7,185 nt of DNA. It comes from Dickeya chrysanthemi NCPPB 402. Its GTDB lineage: Bacteria > Pseudomonadota > Gammaproteobacteria > Enterobacterales > Enterobacteriaceae. The position numbers were made by a program, and so were the translations under genes. Below are positions 5,584-7,185 of the stretch, piece after piece. Positions within the stretch are counted from its first letter, which is position 1, and every line of letters begins with the position of its first letter. The notes below the pieces were generated by a model, which did not search any database, was not told where the DNA came from, and worked only from the letters and a program-made list of their open reading frames with translations. The stretch covers positions 1,706,222 to 1,713,406 of the forward strand of contig NZ_CM001974.1 in the NCBI RefSeq assembly GCF_000406105.1, given 5' to 3'.

Positions 5584-5609
5584 ATGCCGTCAAGGAAAAA
5601 TGACGGCAT
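5584..5609 (-). terminator. Nine-base-pair hairpin just after the BamE-like gene
   Basis: ATGCCGTCA and TGACGGCAT form a perfect nine-base-pair stem with an eight-base loop, 15 bases after the stop of the lipoprotein gene, where a terminator is expected. On the transcript the stem is followed by an A-rich and not a U-rich run, because the eight-T run lies on the plus strand at the other side. It may be a poor or Rho-linked terminator, or protect the mRNA 3' end. Confidence 0.45.
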
Positions 5610-5624
5610 CCAATGCACAAATAT

Positions 5625-6002
5625 TTAGTCCAACAACCCACGAGAAACCTTACTCGCCGTCTGACTGAAATTATATCGGTCAACAACATTCCCTTTAAAC
5701 CAGATTTCAAGGGAGTTCATATGAGCGGTGTTGCTGTTCTTCAGCAGGGCCAAACCGGGGATGTAGTTCGAGATCTGGCTTTCGCCTGACATGCTGGAGT
5801 AGGACCACATTTCCTGACCATCAGTGGTGGCTCGTGTTTGTGGTTCCCCGAATGCAGCTAAGATTTCCTGCTGGGTAGTTTTCCCTTTAACGATTTTGGT
5901 TTTTACAGTCTGCTGGGATTCATCTTTCAGGGATTTGTTGCCATAGGTTGTGCAAGCGGTAAGAGGAAGGATCACCAACGCAGCGATAAACAGTTTTTTC
6001 AT
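5625..6002 (-). CDS. BamE/SmpA-like outer membrane lipoprotein
   Basis: A 125-residue predicted lipoprotein. The signal peptide has two lysines, a hydrophobic stretch and the lipobox LTAC with Cys17; Thr at position +2 predicts sorting to the outer membrane. The mature part has the BamE/SmpA/OmlA-like segment IVKGKTTQQEILAAFGEP (37-54), then a strand-rich region (EMWSYSSMSG, SLEIWFKGNVVDRY). True BamE helps the BAM complex insert outer-membrane proteins; this sequence diverges from it and is better called a BamE-domain paralogue. The start at 6002 is chosen over an upstream ATG at 6101 because GGAG stands six bases before it and the signal peptide begins there. It is more GC-rich than the genes to its left. 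A strong hairpin follows its stop, and a second lipoprotein gene lies upstream in the opposite direction. Confidence 0.75.
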   Translation of the reverse strand: MKKLFIAALVILPLTACTTYGNKSLKDESQQTVKTKIVKGKTTQQEILAAFGEPQTRATTDGQEMWSYSSMSGESQISNYIPGLALLKNSNTAHMNSLEIWFKGNVVDRYNFSQTASKVSRGLLD

Positions 6003-6224
6003 GTTAACTCCATATAAACAGTAAACGTAAAACAGGCGTAAAGAAGCCGGGGCCAGATGCGATATACCTCTGGCTATTAAATTTGTGTTAATGGCTGGCA
6101 AAGAAAGCCGCTTATCAGAAGCCTATGAGTTTTTCTATCTAATTAGCTAACGGCATCCCTTATGGTTGTTTTCCCTGATGTTGCATTGATAACAGCGATG
6201 TAATGGCTATAGAACCGCTTCTGT

Positions 6225-6256
6225 AGCAGGTCTTACGGCCTGTGGCCCCACCTGCT
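6225..6256 (+). repeat. Strong GC-rich hairpin AGCAGGT/ACCTGCT
   Basis: A seven-base-pair stem (6225-6231 with 6250-6256) encloses an inner GGCC-TGT-GGCC stem. It is among the most stable hairpins in the window. No T-run follows on either strand, so it is not a simple intrinsic terminator. ACCTGC recurs as AACCTGC directly afterwards (near 6259-6265). Confidence 0.4.
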
Positions 6257-6329
6257 TGAACCTGCGTATAAATCATCCTGTAGTCCTGTCGCTCACTTTA
6301 TCCAGTAACGATTCATCTAGCAAGAAAAT

Positions 6330-6470
6330 GATCGATAAAACAGATCGATAAATTGATATTGATAGTTATTGGCGATTAATAATGCTTTTTCGATCGGTGT
6401 TTTAATTGTTTTAATCGATCGAATATGCAAGTAATAATAGTTAATATCTATCGTTATTTTGTTTTTGATC
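6330..6470. repeat. Cluster of GATC/CGATCG sites with a tandem 13-mer and an inverted repeat
   Basis: A 13-base unit starting GATCGATAAA is tandemly repeated at 6330-6342 and 6343-6355 with the last bases changed. TTCGATCG (6389-6396) and CGATCGAA (6416-6423) form an eight-base inverted repeat with a 19-base AT-rich centre. A further GATC lies at 6467-6470. Five Dam-type sites within 141 bp of AT-rich DNA resemble replication origins or methylation-controlled promoters; binding sites of a repressor are equally possible. Confidence 0.4.
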
Positions 6471-6634
6471 GTTACAAACGATATGACGGACCTCAAAAAT
6501 AATTGAATCCTATCAATTGGTTAATCAGGTAGTTTTGCCGTGTTATGCCAGTAAGAACAAGCTTTAACGGTTACAGGGGCATAGCAGACCTCCTCTACAT
6601 AACAGCATTTTTGATTATCAGGATGGATAGGAAG

Positions 6635-7185
6635 ATGAAGAAGGTTTTACTCGTTACTTGCACGGCTCTTGTTCTGGCGGGATGTGGTGAGAAAGGCGAC
6701 TTTGAAAAAGCGATTAACGCGCAAATATCAAAGTCCAAGCTGTGCTACTCACTGCAGAACAATGACTTTGCGTTCAACAAAGGTTTTCCGATTAAGGTTA
6801 ACCGTGGTTATCGTTCTGCTGGATACAGTGCCAGTGATGAAATCCTTAAAGGGCTTGTTGAGCAGGGGCTGCTCACTGTTTCACAACAGGCAAATGGCTT
6901 TAGCAGCGTTGATGTTCTGGAGATTACAGACAAAGGACAAGAGGCTGAATTTTGGAACCGTGAGGAAGGTGCTTGTGTTGGTCATCGTATCGTCGCTGAG
7001 GTTACAAGCTGGACTGAACCGAGTGAAGGTAATGGCGTTAAAATGACGCAAGTGACCTATACGTGGAAACTCGATGACGTTCCGGGCTGGGTGGATAAAA
7101 AAGCTTTCTCTGGTGTTAAGGGGATGGCTGAACTAGAAGAGGCCAAAATTGTTCTGGTGAAAACCAATAACGGCTGGGCCGCTCC
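6635..7185 (+). CDS. Lipoprotein of unknown family, cut by the window edge
   Basis: The reading frame is open from ATG 6635 to the end of the window, giving at least 183 residues. The N-terminus is a lipoprotein signal: two lysines, a hydrophobic stretch and the lipobox LAGC with Cys17, followed by Gly, which predicts the outer membrane. TAGGA lies a few bases before the start, with GGATGG further upstream. The mature part begins with a helical region (FEKAINAQISKSKLCYSLQ), then DEILKGLVEQGLL and VDVLEITDKGQE, reminiscent of a winged-helix-like layout. A tryptophan-containing strand region follows (VTYTWKLDDVPGW). Cysteines in CYSL and ACVGH could form a disulfide in the periplasm. Codon use is close to a typical enterobacterial chromosome and unlike the AT-rich genes left of 5.4 kb. 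I do not recognise the family by name. Confidence 0.75.
   Translation, partial: MKKVLLVTCTALVLAGCGEKGDFEKAINAQISKSKLCYSLQNNDFAFNKGFPIKVNRGYRSAGYSASDEILKGLVEQGLLTVSQQANGFSSVDVLEITDKGQEAEFWNREEGACVGHRIVAEVTSWTEPSEGNGVKMTQVTYTWKLDDVPGWVDKKAFSGVKGMAELEEAKIVLVKTNNGWAA

Larger units (their letters stand above)
6003..6634. other. Divergent intergenic region with a hairpin and a GATC-rich cluster
   Basis: A 632-bp gap between the two lipoprotein genes without a credible gene. Near the left gene is an inverted repeat GCCAGA/TCTGGC (6052-6074). A strong hairpin lies at 6225-6256, and at 6330-6470 there is an AT-rich stretch with five GATC sites. An inverted pair TATGCC/GGCATA (6544-6583) precedes the right gene. 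No clear promoter pair was found for either gene, although both must be served from here. Its size and repeats suggest a regulated region, or an origin or attachment region rather than a simple spacer. Confidence 0.35.

Noticed and set aside
6003..6101. Upstream ATG extending the BamE-like gene by 33 codons
   Set aside because: The extension would put a non-signal sequence before a perfect lipoprotein signal, and the GGAG site fits the ATG at 6002.
6669..7046. Plus-strand frame of 125 codons
   Set aside because: It overlaps in another frame the lipoprotein gene from 6635, which has a clear lipobox and ribosome site; this one is its shadow.

Overview
The window looks like a plasmid or integrated accessory region from a gammaproteobacterium, most likely Enterobacterales. 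This rests on AT-rich accessory DNA, strong GGAG/AAGGGG-type ribosome sites, sigma70-like promoters and two typical LxxC outer-membrane lipoproteins. The species cannot be fixed from sequence alone; a Morganellaceae or related low-GC host is only a guess from composition.

Bases 1-2875 look like a replication module. Two proteins with a RepL-type winged-helix core are encoded divergently: one on the minus strand (82-783) and one on the plus strand (2123-2875). Their cores can be aligned by eye, but their N- and C-terminal regions do not match. The 1.34 kb between them has no convincing gene and is packed with ordered repeats. Next to the first gene is an array of AACTGG sites in both orientations. 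Then come AATAACC motifs spaced 22 and 33 bp, and a run of hairpins that includes a direct repeat whose stem carries a compensatory base change. A cluster of perfect palindromes, a pair of mutually exclusive hairpins and a terminator-like hairpin follow. Next to the second gene are four exact 21-bp tandem repeats, each built on a CTGACT-N4-AGTCAG palindrome. This is the layout expected of a replication origin with control elements, here possibly shared by two initiators.

Bases 2876-5358 are cargo. A predicted PD-(D/E)XK nuclease (minus strand) converges on the second rep gene with a 6-bp gap. An unrecognised 231-residue protein (plus strand) then converges with a DUF4238 protein (minus strand, GTG start, good promoter). 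Single nucleases and DUF4238 proteins often occur in mobile or defence-rich DNA, but no complete known defence system can be named.

From about 5.4 kb the sequence becomes visibly richer in GC and its codons look more like a typical enterobacterial chromosome. Two divergent lipoprotein genes lie here: a BamE/SmpA-like one (5625-6002, minus) and one running off the right edge (from 6635, plus). They are separated by a 632-bp region with a strong hairpin and a cluster of GATC/CGATCG sites. This part may be a different segment joined to the rep-cargo block.
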